Shown here: positions 1 to 12,483 of the stretch, one piece after another
Layout of the letters: each line of letters begins with the position of its first letter
Numbering within the stretch: position 1 is the first letter of the stretch
NCBI RefSeq assembly: GCF_022965805.1
Contig: NC_133104.1
Location: 24,920,069 to 24,984,068, forward strand
Direction of reading: 5' to 3'
Origin: Primulina eburnea
Lineage: Eukaryota > Streptophyta > Magnoliopsida > Lamiales > Gesneriaceae
DNA: 64,000 bases
Position numbers and translations under genes: made by a program
The notes under the pieces: generated by a model
The model's database searches: none
Told to the model about the DNA's origin: nothing
Seen by the model: only the letters and a program-made list of their open reading frames with translations

Positions 1-2077
1 ACCTGGTTCGGAACACTGTCTTCGGTATATCAACATCTCGGACTTTTAGCTGGTGATATCCAGATCTCAAATCAATCTTGTAATAGACAGAAAAACCTTG
101 CAATTGATCAAATAAATCGTCGATACGAGGCAATGGGTATTTCTTCTTTACCGTCGCTTTATTCAGTTGTCGATAATCGATGCAAAGTCTCATCGAACCA
201 TCCTTCTTCCGGACAAACAGTACCGGAGCACCCCAAGGAGACACACTCGGTCTGATGTAACCTTTGGCCAATAAATCTTTGAGTTGTTCTTTCAATTGTT
301 TCAATCCAATAGGTGCCATTCTATAGGAAGCTCGCGATATAGTAACAGTACCTGGTAGGAGATCAATACTGAAATCTACCTCTCGGGCTGGAGGTAATCC
401 TAGAATCTCAATTTGGGAATACATCAGCAAATTCGTATACCACTAGCAGATTTGTTAATGCTGGGCTCGATTTCAGTAGATCTACTGAATACACAAGGAA
501 CCCCTCTGCTCCTTTCTGTACAATCTCGTCATCGTCAAAACTGATACTAAGGAATCCGAGATCTGGAGCCCTTACCGTAGAATTTCCACTCGTCATCCAT
601 CTCTGGTCTGAACCTGACAATCTTCTGGAAACAATCTACAGTGGCTCGGTACTTGGTTAACATATCGATACCGACAATACAATCAAAATCAGCCAATCCA
701 AGTACAATACAATCTAAGTCAATCTCATGACCTTCGAACTGTATTATACAATGTCTAAGCGAAGTCACGTATATAAGACCACTTCCCAACGATGAAGAAA
801 CAGACACTACAGCAGATAATGACTCAACATGCAATGCATGTATCAATGCAAATCGCTCAGATATAAAAGTATGAGATGCACCCGTATCTATCAATATATA
901 AGCAGGATAACCGCAAAGAAAACAATTACATGCTATCACATCATCTGGCGCATCTTGGGCCTGTTCTTCTGTCAGTGCAAATACTCGAGCCTGCTGTTTG
1001 AGAGGTTGGCTCACTATCTAGCTACCTCTTGCTCGGGGCTGGGTCTGTGTAGGGGTTGGCTGAAAGTAATGAACAGATGAAGCTTGCCTCTCAGGCTGAG
1101 TTACTGAACCATATGCTCCTACACTCTGAGCTTTCTGTACCCCTTTCTGTGGACATACTTTAGCGAAATGTCCCTGCTGTCTGCAGATGTTTTAGCGACC
1201 CATCACATCCTGACACTGCTCGGTGGCATGTCTGCCTCCACAAGAACTGCAATACACACCTGTATACTCTGTACACTGACCCGGACCTCTCTGTCGTGAT
1301 CCGCTGGAGCTCGACGAACTGCTCCCTGATCTCTTGAACTGTTTGCCTTTTACTTTCAGTTGATACTACTACTATCACCACTCTCGAATCTGAGAGGTGG
1401 TTGAAATAAGGGTTGTGGCGGTCTCGGATTCGGAGCGACATAGGAAGTGCCTTGTTGCCTAAGCAATCCAGCTTCTGCTCCCTTGGCACGGTTCAAGGCA
1501 TCTGAAAAGTTGTTCGGTCTACCGGTATTCACCAAGGTAAAGATTTCCGGATTCAGGCCATTGATAAACTTATCCGCAACGGCCTCGTCATTCTTTGCGA
1601 CATGAGGAGCAAATCGGAGCAATGTCGAAAACTTTGCCACATATTCCTCGATGTTCAGCTGTCCCTGTCTCAAATTGGCAAATTCAGCACCTTTGTTTTT
1701 TCGGTAGAACACGGGAAAGAATCGCTGATAGAACTCTGCTTTAAATACTTTCCAAGTGATCTCTGTGCCACGATGCTCCAATGCTCTCTTTGTATTAAGC
1801 CGCCAATTCTTTGCAACTTTTTGCAGTTGATGCCCAATAAGTTTAACTCGTCGCTCGTCGGTATAATCAAGAGATTCAAATAACATCTCGATGTCATCGA
1901 GCCAACTTTCATACTCCATTGAATTTTAGTGCCCTTCAGTGTCGGTGCTCGAAACGACTGAAACCTTTTCAGCAAAGTCTCCATCGGTGTAGCGGTCTCA
2001 TCCATCGGATCATTGGAAGTACTGCCCTGTTCTGGTGCTCGACCTGCTACTGGTTGCGGTACTCTTCGAGGAGGCAT
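1..2077 (-). pseudogene. Broken gypsy gag-pol polyprotein of element A
   Basis: In the intact family this polyprotein supplies capsid, aspartic protease, reverse transcriptase, RNase H and integrase for retrotransposition. Visible here, 5' to 3' on the minus strand: gag start (MPPRR at 2077), retrotransposon gag domain (about 1919-1480), a zinc-knuckle region (about 1290-1160), protease with [10 protein letters not shown] (near 890) and the start of RT (400-1), cut by the window edge. It is not functional. A frameshift lies near 1925, between the gag start and the MEYESWLDD frame. A stop replaces the first Cys of the second zinc knuckle near 1190, another stop lies near 1018, and the frame breaks again around 410-620. 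Homologous to the intact polyprotein of J at roughly 75-85% by eye. Confidence 0.9.
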
Positions 2078-2320
2078 ATCTTATTATCAAACGGATTAGT
2101 ACACAATTGATACAATCTGTCTCAGTCCTCCTGTGATCATATACCTCTGATCCAGAATCGGTTCTGATTCAGTCTTTGCAAATACATGCGGTAATCAACT
2201 CAGATAACAAGACAACATGTAATAGTGAAAGCAATAAATAATGCTAGCACAAGAAAAGCAAGGAAGAGAATTCAATCTACCCTCCGCTCATTCTATTCTA
2301 TCTCAGTCTAAAGGATCTAT

Positions 2321-2333
2321 GGCTCTGATACCA
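2321..2333 (-). promoter_or_regulatory. Primer-binding site of element A (initiator Met tRNA)
   Basis: On the minus strand this reads TGGTATCAGAGCC, complementary to the 3' end of plant initiator Met tRNA. It lies 5 nt inside the 5' LTR and marks where minus-strand DNA synthesis starts. It fixes the element's orientation and the inner LTR boundary at 2339. Confidence 0.9.
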
Positions 2334-2640
2334 CCTGTTGTGGAGACCCAGGCTCTAACTCAATTGTCTAGGGGATTAATTGGATCTTTGCTAGAAAATG
2401 TGGGTCAAAATTTTGCTTTTAATATAAAAAACAATTGTATATAAATCATACATAATACACCATACAAAATACTGTCATATTATTTAATTTAAAATATCAT
2501 TCACTTGTTCGATTACAAGTATTCTACTAGTGTTTAGAATTTCAGTACATGTCTAGTAATAAACCACTAGTTCTTCTCCTCAGCCCGTAATCTCCATGCT
2601 ATCTCGATCTCTCATCTTTGTCTCGACCCTGATCATGTCC

Positions 2641-2998
2641 CACCTGTTGTCATGCACACATACAGACACAACAATAGCCAGATACTCTGGTGAGAACAAA
2701 TCCCAGTATAAAATATGTATACATGCATATCATGCAATTAAATACAAAATCATAATATATGAATCAGTAATCATGACACATTAGTGAAGACAGATAAAAC
2801 ATCTTTGGCTCTTATTCTTTGACTCAACTTATATCTAAGTGTAGGGATCCCGGTGTGAATATGACGTAACAAGTCTCCCACTTACTCTCCCAATCGGGGT
2901 TGCGGTACGTCTTATTCCTAGACTTCGGCCCTGTTTGTATCGAATATCTACAATTGGAGTCGATCTTCTCCAATGCCTCGATACCACCGAACGTCTAG
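2641..2998 (-). promoter_or_regulatory. Conserved multi-stem block in the LTR of element A
   Basis: Nested inverted repeats downstream of the presumed promoter, so probably transcribed. Seen: CCAGA/TCTGG at 2678-2690, where other copies have CCGGA/TCCGG; GAATATGACGT with ACGTCTTATTC; CTAGACTTCGG with CCGAACGTCTAG; GTATCGA with TCGATAC; and an apical ATTGGAG/CTCCAAT. The changes relative to other copies keep most pairs. Confidence 0.6.
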
Positions 2999-3825
2999 AA
3001 ACTCGGCATATCTGCCAATGACTCTCCTATCTCAGTACAAGTATATAAATCAATATAGAGTACAAACATAACAAGTATGTGGTTTTGGGAAACTCAAATC
3101 GAATCTGATTCGAGTTATTCTTCCCGAATCAACATTGAATTATACCTTTCGTTGTTCAGTCTTTGTCGATGTCGAGGTCTCGATGTCGAATCTTTTCAAA
3201 ACAAATCTGAAATAACATATTCAAGATGCATTCTATCAATTCCTAACTCAAATCAATACACATACGGATCAATACTAAATCTCGGTACATTTCAACGGCA
3301 CAACGGCGTAATCTCGCGATCCCGATCAACTCAAACATCAGTAATCAACACAATAACTCATAATCCTTATCATAAACACCTGATAATATTGCAACTCTAT
3401 ATCATCCTAATCAACAAATGCTGAAATCTGCATATTCACAACTCAAGACATGCTGGAAAATGAATAACCTCGCATATCATATCCGTTCTTCGATCCGGTT
3501 ATGAATATACGTTCACAATAATCACAAGAATATATTTTAGAGTTCAATTCATAATTCCTTCCATACATAAAATCTGAATCATGCTGAAACTTAAAAAAAC
3601 TTACATCCTCTTGTAGCCTTTGTCGAGAAGATCACGAAAATGAACTTGGATTGAAAATCGGACGGTTAACTTATTCACAAGTAAATGTCTAAGATGTGAT
3701 GAAGCCTTGAGGAAATTCTGGAATGAAGTCTCGGTGGTCTGGTGCTGAATATCTGAAAGAATGAAGGATTACACATTAAGTATGCATGGCAATGACACAT
3801 GTTTCATTCTTTATTCTGCACGTCA

Positions 3826-3990
3826 CACCGCGGGTGCACTCACTCTGCACCGCGGGTGCGTTGAGCGTACTGGATCACTTCCATAAATTCAGAAGGAACG
3901 ACCGCAGGTGCGCTGGCTTTTGGACCGCGGGTGCGTTGCCCTCTCTGTCCCAACACCGCAGGTGCGGTCACTTTTATGGCGTGGGTGCAT
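3826..3990 (-). promoter_or_regulatory. GC palindrome cluster in the LTR of element A
   Basis: Six copies of a motif close to ACCGCGGGTGCG (CCGCGG core; variants with CCGCAGG and GGCGTGGG) spaced about 15-50 bp apart. In LTR orientation it lies upstream of where the TATA box sits in J, and is bordered by CTGCACGTC as in the other LTRs. This copy has only a weak TATA-like sequence after it. Confidence 0.6.
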
Positions 3991-4110
3991 GACTCTACTG
4001 TACCACCAAAACTCGAATTGCAACGTCGCCTCTCCATGTCTGTTCATCCATTACCTTATTCATAATATGAAATAACTCAAAAGTATCAAACTAAAATCTT
4101 GGGCATTACA

Positions 4111-4795
4111 TTAAAACAATAAAACATAAGTATATGGTTTTGGGAAACTCAAGTTATCTCTTACTCGAGTTGTATCTCCCGATTAACATTGATTTATACC
4201 TTTCTTTTTGTCAGGGTTCGGCTTTGGTTCGTTCTTCTATCGATTCTGAAATTGAATGCTTGACTTCAAATCCAATCTGGAATGACATGTTACTATCAAC
4301 ATACACTTCAAAACAAAACATCTCAATCTTATCAAATTTTGACGGCATGACGACACAATCTCGAAATACCGGCAATACAATCTAAATAGACATCAATCTC
4401 AACAACTCATAATCAATCAACAAACACAATTCCAATACCAAATCTGTATAATCTCAATCAAATATAATCTGAAAATCGTAACAATTTCATACAATATTCA
4501 TTCTTCGCTCTGTTTTCATTTCTACGTTGCTAATTTCTCAAAAACATATCATAGCAATCAATATCTAATTTCTCCAGCATTTCAATTTCGAACCATGTAG
4601 GAACTGAATAAAACTTACATGTTGTTGAAGCTTTTGATGAGAGGAGCACAGTACTGAACTCGGATAAAAAATTAGATGGTTGGATCTTGCACAATCAAGT
4701 TTCTAAAATGAAAAACATAAAAATTCTTCCATGGACTTGTCTCGTTCTTTCTTGCTGAAGGTCTGAAGGAATGAAAGAAGATTACATATTATAAT
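4111..4795 (-). repeat. LTR of element B, fragment 1
   Basis: LTR sequence of the same superfamily as A (compare the GGTTTTGGGAAACTCAA block at about 4135 and about 3080), left of the point where element E entered. It ends in a TATA-like stretch (acatattataat). The rest of this LTR continues at 7238 and 18614, and its far end lies beyond element A outside the window. Apparent small ORFs are not supported. Confidence 0.75.
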
Positions 4796-7232
4796 TGTTA
4801 GAGTAGGTGCCCAGCAATCCAACTTGTGGCTCCGGTTTTATTGACTCTAATGTAAAACAATCTTTATTTTAATAATATTTTGTGATTTTATTCGATTATG
4901 GCATTATACTTTATCTGTATACCCATGTAAGCTGCATAGATAAAGTCCTTGAATATACAATAGGTACCATGAGGTCTGTGTCACAACGTAAGATCATAAA
5001 ACTCATTAGAAAGTGTACCGTATATTCTAAGCAGGTTCCTAGTCGAATCAGCCGCCTAAAACAAGGATAAAGGTCGCTCGAGCTTGAGACTAACATTTGT
5101 GGTGTAAACGCCATGTTTCATTGGCAAGGGCATGGAGATGTCCATTCACACAGATGAGTGATCATATGATGATGCACTGAACAACCCTCCCTCGGACTAT
5201 CCAAGTGGTTCCCACTTATCGAATGGAATAGTCCGCAGTTATGGTTGTGTACCATTAGTCCTTTGACCCGGGACAATGTAAGGGCTATACGTACTAGCAT
5301 TCACTTTGATCCGTTTACCGACTCCATCGAGGGTCATCAGGTGGTGAGGTTGGGTGTAGTTTCGAAATACGTAGGAGCAAATGCATTGTAGTCGGGGATT
5401 CACCGTTCGCCTACGGGTGAAGATGTCCTATGTGATCTGATGAGTTAATAGTGCAAGGATTCTCTGGCCAGAGCAAGAAATGTGCTTTAGGGAAAGGTGT
5501 TTTCCTAGTTGCACATGCCATGTCACTATTAGTACTCAAAGATAAATCACATCGTTATCGAATTCATATGCAACTCTCGATATACTAATGGTTGCAGATT
5601 CGATCGGGATATATGTGTTGAAGGGACCGTAATGTACGCTAACCATGACTAAAGGTTCTTGAAGACACTATCAGTGATACCTAGGGGATCATGGGGCGAT
5701 GCTACTAGACACTCTTACCATGATCCGATGGGTGCAATCAGAAATGGGTTTTGACATTTTTGATCAAGGAGTTGATGAAAAGAATGGGGTTAACTATGGT
5801 AAACCCGAATAAGAATAAATGTTATTCTGAATCGCATGGAGATGTGAACCCACGGTTAGCTGTATCTCTGAACCATTGAGAGTCACACAAGTATCAGATT
5901 CTGTGTTCCCGTTGAGATAGTCAAATTTCAAGGAGTTGGAATTTGGCGACTATAGTTTGATGGAGATCAAACATGAAGCTTATAAAAGAGTTTATGAGCT
6001 GATTCCATAGGATGGAAGAACTGGAAGTTGGTATGATTTCTAAATAGGAAGGAGAGTGGAACTGCCTGTTTTGTAAAGGAGTTCACTAAAACTGGCAGCT
6101 GCCAAATATGGTAACTGCCATATATGGTAAGTTCTAAATTTGGTAAGTGAAAATTTTGATCTTCGAAATTTTCGATTTTTATTATATGAACAAGATTTAT
6201 ATCCTTGGTACATCGGCGCTCTCGGATCGTCGATCAGGGTTATAATGAGTTCGGAATCATTTTTTTTACTGAATTTAGAATTTACTAATTAAATTATTGT
6301 GCTAGTAGTGGTGACTACTAACATGCGTAAATTCCCATAAATATTCTAGAGGAGTCTATAATTAAATTAACTAAGGAGTTAGTTTATAAATTAAATAATA
6401 GTTATTTAATATACATATACATGTATATATTTTATATGGTGATATAAAATATGTGTATATGATATTATTATATCATGTATTATTAAAGGTTAATAAATAT
6501 ATTATGTATCAGTTATATGGGAGTTCAAATATAATAAAATTGATAGAGTTCTTGTGGGAGAGGGACTCTTAATTAGATTAGGAGTCTCACTCTACAAATA
6601 CACTATTAGGGCTCATTGTTGGATGATGATTTTTTGCACACAAAAGAAAAAAAATTTCCCTCCCTGCCTTGACAAGAAACCCACTTCCACCCTTGAAAAT
6701 TTGGAAGAAAATTTTGCCCAAATAAGCAAATTGGATTTGATTAAATTATCAATTGAGAATCAATAATTATAAGGCTAATTTATGGATTAAGAATAAATAA
6801 GATTTATTCAAAATCCTCTCCAATTTTTATCCTTGAAAGTCTCGGCCACCATGAGTTTCTTGAGAAGAAATTTTCGGCCACTTCCTTGTTCTTCCACCGT
6901 CGCGCCGCCGTCGCTACACCGTCTCCAGATTTTGGAAATTCGGAGCCTACAGTCTCAACGCATAAATCGTTTGGATTTTCTAGTGCAAACCAAACAAGGA
7001 AGACAGCCTTCGATCGTAGACCTAATTAGGCGATCAAATTTGAAGAGCCGTTCGTAGGGATTTACAAGAAGGACCATCTCCGCGTAAAAATCGGAATAGT
7101 TTGGAGTTCAAGCGTTAAGAACGCAAATGTATAAATTCTAAACACCCTATGAATGATTTGAACACACGACGCCGAAGAACAAAATTTTAAACTTCCGCTG
7201 CGTCTTGGGTGCGAGAATACGATGTCCCAACA
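4796..7232 (+). mobile_element. Element E: solo LTR (2437 bp) inserted in the B LTR
   Basis: Starts TGTTAGAGTAGG and ends TCCCAACA, flanked by perfect 5-bp duplications ataat (4791-4795 and 7233-7237). No PBS, polypurine tract or coding domain lies inside, so it looks like a single LTR left after LTR-LTR recombination. A promoter-like CTACAAATACAC near 6592 suggests plus-strand orientation. The parent family is not determined; the termini look copia-like. A short LARD-type element is the alternative. Confidence 0.8.
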
Positions 7233-7237
7233 ATAAT

Positions 7238-7635
7238 ACATGGCAAGGCCATGTGGCTTATTCCTTAGTCTGCATGTCTCACGCATATGCGCCACCATCA
7301 CCGACGCATAGGTGTGAGATCTACTGCCTCGGCGCATTAGAATTCTTCTGCCCGCGCATATGCGTGCCCCGTGCTCGCGCATATGCGCGAGACCTACTGT
7401 CTCGGCATAATTCAATTACACCAGCTCACGCATATGAGTGTTCTCTCTTTGCGCATATGCGCGAGGTCTTCTACCTCGACATTTGCTACTCGCACATATG
7501 CGCGCCTCTTCTCGCGCGTATGCGCAAGGTGTTCTGTCCTCGCACATGTAAAATGTCTTCCTCTTGTCTTTCTCGGGATTTTCCTTCCATATTCACATCA
7601 ATTCGTCAATTAAATTATTTCGGATTAAATGATAT
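7238..7635 (-). repeat. LTR of element B, fragment 2, with CGCATATGCG cluster
   Basis: Continues B's LTR after the ataat duplication. It carries the flank GTGGCTTATTCC...CTGCATGTC, then about ten copies of a palindromic motif (7280-7548), then AT-rich sequence leading to the outer LTR end. It stops at the TSD gatat where element C entered; the last 16 bp of the LTR are at 18614-18629. Confidence 0.75.
7280..7548 (-). promoter_or_regulatory. CGCATATGCG palindrome cluster in the B LTR
   Basis: About ten copies of GCGCATATGCGC and variants (CGCATAGGTG, CACATATGCG, GCGTATGCGC), spaced 15-40 bp. It occupies the same LTR position as the CCGCGGGTGCG cluster of A, I and J, but with a different core. 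Once E is removed, a TATA-like acatattataatacat lies about 40 bp downstream in LTR orientation. Confidence 0.6.
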
Positions 7636-9303
7636 TGTAGAGGCCCGTATTTCGTATTCATAATTTTGCGGAATTATTAAAATTTTTCTAAATAAATAAA
7701 TAATTTGCCCAATTTATAAAGTAAACATGTATAAATAATTTTCCCATTTATAAAATAAACATGTAAATAATTTTAACTTTAAAATAACAGCGGAAGCAAA
7801 TATAGTTTTCAAACAAACAGTTTGAAATTAATCCAACGTAAACATCAACTTAAAATAATCCAACGTATTAAAATTGAGTTTGAATAAAAAAAGGTTCATA
7901 AACTAAATCATGAGGTCCTCGGGTTTACTACTGTTGTTCCAAGATCGCTCACTGGTCTCCGCCCGCAGTCTCGACCTCATCAATACCTACAACAATCAAG
8001 TCTAGTGAGTCTAAAGACTCAACATGTATATATCGTGTATAACAAATAAATATATATAATAAAATCCCATGCAACGTAAAAATATGGTATCGTAAAGCGT
8101 ACGGTGAAAATCGTATCATGAATAATTATAACTACGTGCATATCTGAAAATCATACGTAAAAGCTTTGCTCACTAGAGCTCTGTCATAACATATCATAAT
8201 TTTCTGGTAGAGATAATGTCTCTAAGCAAGTGGCTCATAACATAGCGTAAGCGCCTGATCAAACTAAACCACAGTATACTGGGCGGTAGAGATCAATCAC
8301 AGCCCTTGGACTGGATGTTCGTACCCATACATAATCATAAACCGGTCGTAAGTCACCGGGCGGAGAGGTCCTCGGTTGTTCCTACCGACTTCCAAACCCA
8401 TAAGCATAAGGTGGCCACAAGACATATAGCATATATCTCAAAAATAAACATTTTATATTTTTATGCACGTAATATAATTATACTCTTATTTTACCGGATG
8501 AGTTGGATCGCTCCCAGGCTTGCTGCGACTTAATTGTACTATGCGACACATGCAAATAATTTTAACTTGACAAAAAACTTAACAACTAAACCAAAAACGA
8601 GACGATTAGGACCAACAATTTGATTTTTAATCATGGCTTCGTACCAACCCGAACCCACATTAAACCGACGTTTAACCATGATTAAAAATATCCCAAATAT
8701 ACTGAAAAATATGCATAAGAACTATAAAACACGAAAATAGGTGAAAGGAATCCAAAAACATAAAACACTTTTTCGAGAGTCATTTTGGCACCTTTCACCG
8801 TAAATTCTCGTATGACCTCTAAACTCGACCAAATCACAAACGGCCAAAAACATGATCTTCCTAACTCATTGAGGTACTGTCCGGTCCAAGGCCATGGGCT
8901 AAAAGCCAACCAAGAACTCAAACCAACGTCAAAACCGAAGATGAAAGTTGCTGTAAAAAAAAAACCAGCAGTGGCAACTTGTGCATTTGTGGTGTAAACT
9001 CTGAAATTTATTGACCCAGTGTGGGGACCCGGACGCTAATCATCTTCTTAATCATCACTGGGATGTAATTATCTATTCTGATAAACAGGGTCTAAAAATT
9101 CTTCTTTTTAAAATATAAACGCGGAAGGTAATGGCATCTAATAATATACATATCTGTATAAAATACATTTCAGTATTAACATACAATAATCTAATCTAAG
9201 GTTCAACTACTAAATTCAAGTAATAAAACCCAATCTACTGTAAGTCCGGAATCACCACGCTAACTCGTCTTCTCTCATCGTCATCTCGACCCTGATCCAG
9301 CCC

Positions 9304-9793
9304 CACCTGTTGTCATGCACACATACAAAACAAGACAACAGCCGGATAACTCCGGTGAGAATAAATCCCAGTATAAAACATGGTAAACATGTATATACAT
9401 AAAATAATTCATGAAACATGCTGTTACGAATAAAATCGAAACATTAGATTTCATAAGCTATGAAATCTAATCACACAACAAGCATGCACTTCAAATCAAC
9501 CAACCATGCATATAACCAAGCTAAATCATAAAAACATGCTAGCACAATTGGAAGCAATAATGATGGGTCCTATGATCTAGGAACCACATCCATATAAGCA
9601 TGCAGTCCTAATCAAATCACGTCTAGACTTGACTCGACTAGAACTCTAGGGATCCCGGTGTGAATAAGACGTCACTACCTACCCTCCAATCGGGGTAATG
9701 AACGTCTCATTCCTAGACTTCGGTCTGAGCTGTATCAACGGCGGCAATAAGAGTAATACCTACTCCTATGCTGAGATACACCGAAACGTCTAG
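9304..9793 (-). promoter_or_regulatory. Conserved multi-stem block in solo LTR F
   Basis: CCGGATAACTCCGG (9342-9355), then GAATAAGACGT with ACGTCTCATTC, CTAGACTTCGGT with ACCGAAACGTCTAG, TGTATC with GATACA, and an apical ATAAGAGTA/TACTCCTAT. The apical arms differ in sequence from A and J but remain complementary, allowing one G-U pair in the transcript. Confidence 0.6.
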
Positions 9794-10243
9794 ATATTTG
9801 ACAATGCCTGTCAAAGACTTTCCTATCTTAACTGCAATGAATAACAATCTGTAAACAAAGCATAATCATATTCATAACTGAATATCACAATTATCTTACC
9901 TGCTTGAATACAGATTCTATAATCAAAGCATAATCAGATAACAATATAAACAATAATCTAGTATGTGATTTTATTGGGAAACTCAAATTAATCTAATTTG
10001 AGTTATGCGTCCCGAATATCACATGAATTATACCTTTGTCTTCCTGATCTGATGAAGACGACGTCTCGAAGTCGAATCTGTTCATCCCTGATGTCCAGAT
10101 GAAGCCTGCTTTGATAGGAACACAGTACTGTAGGCGGATTTAAAATCGGACGGGCGGATTGTTCACAATCTCCAACTTTTCCCTCGGTTTCTTCTTTTTC
10201 CCTTCTCCTTCTTATTTCTTTCTGATTCTTGTTAATTACGTTT

Positions 10244-10263
10244 GTATATACATATATATATAC
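10244..10263 (-). promoter_or_regulatory. TATA box region of solo LTR F
   Basis: On the minus strand a TATATATATATG-type run lies about 50 bp downstream of the palindrome cluster at 10310-10475, the same arrangement as in J. It probably sets the LTR transcription start. Confidence 0.5.
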
Positions 10264-10309
10264 ACATCTCGCATGAAAGGCAAGTGGCTTATTCTTCATG
10301 CTGCACGTC

Positions 10310-10475
10310 GCTCGCTAGGGCGGTCAAAACTTGCTCGCTAGGGCGAAGCACTCTCGGCCCTCAAAATTCTACATGCGCGCTCGGGCGGACAAAAAGTGCC
10401 GCCCGGGCAAAGGACTCTCGGCTTTCTACCATTAAACCCTCTCGCTCGGGCGGTCATAAACTCCCGCCCGGGCGA
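10310..10475 (-). promoter_or_regulatory. GCCCGGGCGG palindrome cluster in solo LTR F
   Basis: Six copies of a motif varying around GCTCGGGCGG and CCGCCCGGGC, with two CGCTAGGGCG variants, immediately next to the shared flank GTGGCTTATTC...CTGCACGTCG. Same position as the clusters in A, B, I and J; third core type. Confidence 0.6.
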
Positions 10476-12372
10476 ATGACATTCGGCCCAAATCTTGTGT
10501 CCCTCATAATTTTTTTCCAATTTGATCTCGAACTGGCCCGGCTATAATTACATCAAGTCATAATCAACAAATCATCTCAGATTACGTTAATTAAATTCTC
10601 GGGCATTACACCCAGGGCTTGAACCACCTCCCAAGGACTCTTACCAACATCCTAAGGCATGGCTTGGACCATGGCTAAGGGCTAAAAGCCAACCACAATC
10701 CAAACCACAACCCAAAACCGAAGACACACTAATACAGGAAATGGAAAATTCGAACTATGCACTTGTGTTGTTGTTTTAAAAATTTTGAGGGAACCATGAA
10801 CCAAACCTTGAAAGGATAATTTGGTCATGTCCTAGACATGTTAAGGTAGGGATCTAACCATGGCTACAGCCCCTAGGACAGCCAGGATTCGAACACCCCC
10901 TTTAAACAACTCAAAGACAGAAAACGTGCACAAAATCTGTACTCATGGAATTGTTGCTGTCCTATCTTTATTGCTGAGTGTATGGACTGAAACAAATGAA
11001 CCAACAACACCTTAACACACTCTAATTCATGCCTAGAAGTAGCCATGTGTGCCTGGAACCGAAGCAACCACCTGGATTCATCAAAACATCTCAACCATAA
11101 AGCTGAACACAAAGGGCCGTGAAGGCGTGCAGAATTTTCAGAATGTTTGCTGTCAAATTTCGAGTTGCTGCTTATATCATTAATATATTATGGTTTCAAA
11201 TATCTAATATGACTTGATTGAAGAGCAAAGAAACAACATATACATGCCTGAAATTTGTTTTGAAGAAAAACAAATCAAAACGACAATACGACGCGACGGG
11301 ATCGGAGTTGAGGACTCTTCTCTTTCTTAATTTTCCTGCTGCTGTTCTTACGATTTTCTCAGCTGATTCTTCTGCTAATTTTCGAGCATATGGATGTAGG
11401 TAATGAAGGTGAATGATATAGGAGATGTTAAAGGTGCTATAATATGCATTTAGTTTGGGAGTTACAAGTCAAGAATTTGAATGGGTTTGCATTGGTTCTC
11501 ATTCCTTTGCTGTATCTGTTCTTATTCTTTTACTTCACAATTCAGTAGCCTTTCTTCTGGTATTTTCGAGTATATGGGATGAATAAATGTTATGTAATGG
11601 AGGTGTTAAAGGTACCATAATATTTGGGAGGTTACAAGTGAATGCTTTGAATTAAATTTGAAATGCTTTCTTGTTGCCGTTGGGTATTGCTTCAAATCCT
11701 TGCTGCATCTTCTAGTTAATTTGCTAGGTAATTAGTTGAGGAAAATGAGGTGTCATATTTTTTTTTTAATTAGTGAATAAAAATTTGGGAAATGAATACC
11801 CCATGAAGTGCAATTAGGAATGGTTTGAATGGAGAGTTACCAAACCTTTGAAATATTTTAAATGTTGGACTCATTATTATTATTACTACTACTTTGCATG
11901 TATTTTATTGTTTAAATCTTGTATTTTAATTGCTTAAAGTTTAGCACCTTCATTATATATTTTAGTGAATTTACACATTAAATTTAGGATAGATTATTGC
12001 ATGGCATTCATGACCTCCAATTTAAATATTCAAATGCTATGATTAATTTCTTGAATATTTTATACCTAGATTAGTTCATCCCCATATGTTTACATATTTT
12101 AATTTAAGCTTTAATTAACTATTGAACCTAAAAGAACTTATTTACTATTTTAACTCCAACTAATTTAATAAATCCTATAACATTCTTTTTTCATTAACAT
12201 AAATTATTTCTTAGCTTAATTTAAATATAGGAATATTTTTATTATTATTAATCTTATTTCAAATTTCCAAACTCCGGTCCGGCCTCGCGTATTTAACTGA
12301 AAAGATAAAACTAAACTTTTGCATTTAAAATAAATAGTTATGACTTGTCAAATATCAAAATGAATTAGACCC

Positions 12373-12375
<3 letters not shown>

Positions 12376-12414
<39 letters not shown>
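12376..12414. repeat. (TA)n microsatellite in the 3' LTR of C
   Basis: About 19 TA units. The matching site of the other LTR of C (18231-18536) is strongly expanded and split by a MITE. Confidence 0.95.
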
Positions 12415-12416
<2 letters not shown>

Positions 12417-12483
12417 CATTTTTAAATTTAAATAGTAATAATTATGCATGGCTTATACGTAGTCTGATTTTCGGGTCGTTACA

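Larger units (their letters stand above)
1..4110 (-). mobile_element. Element A: Ty3/gypsy retrotransposon, 5' part, cut by window edge
   Basis: A minus-strand gypsy element reading from its 5' LTR (2339-4110) through a leader with a primer site into a decayed gag-pol that runs off the window at base 1. Its LTR and coding order match complete element J, and the LTR start differs from J's by only a few bases. The right edge at 4110 abuts sequence of another LTR (B), so A was inserted into B. The expected TSD here is ttaaa (4111-4115); its partner lies outside the window. Confidence 0.9.
2339..4110 (-). repeat. 5' LTR of element A (1772 bp)
   Basis: Runs from TGTGGAGACCC to GGGCATTACA (TG...CA). 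The inner edge is fixed by the adjacent PBS, the outer edge by homology to the J and I LTRs. It contains a structured block (2641-2998) and a GC palindrome cluster (3826-3990). Small reading frames inside are incidental. Confidence 0.88.
9020..10610 (-). mobile_element. Element F: solo LTR of a gypsy element (1591 bp)
   Basis: TGTGGGGACCCGG...GGGCATTACA flanked by cccag (9015-9019 and 10611-10615). The other LTR of C has the empty site (...ttgacccagggcttgaacc at about 16460), which proves insertion after C arrived. It shares termini, multi-stem block and palindrome-cluster position with the A, I and J LTRs but is a distinct subfamily. No internal region remains. Confidence 0.92.
7636..12483 (-). 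repeat. 3' LTR of element C, interrupted by solo LTR F
   Basis: Spans 4848 bp, of which 1596 are F (9020-10610) plus one copy of its TSD, so the LTR itself is about 3252 bp. It aligns through with 15081-18608 on both sides of F. It ends with a (TA)n run (12376-12414) and the terminus GGGTCGTTACA. Confidence 0.88.

Noticed and set aside
2321..2333. tRNA gene fragment
   Set aside because: Only 13 nt complementary to the initiator Met tRNA end, located next to an LTR; it is a primer-binding site, as at 15066 and 46414.
7062..7663. ORFs of 117 and 152 codons on both strands
   Set aside because: They span the E/B LTR junction and the CGCATATGCG cluster. Repeats of Ala-His-Met-Arg are made by the palindrome; no conserved domain.
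10003..10547. Overlapping ORFs of about 60-100 codons
   Set aside because: They lie within solo LTR F over its TATA and palindrome cluster; no gag or pol similarity.
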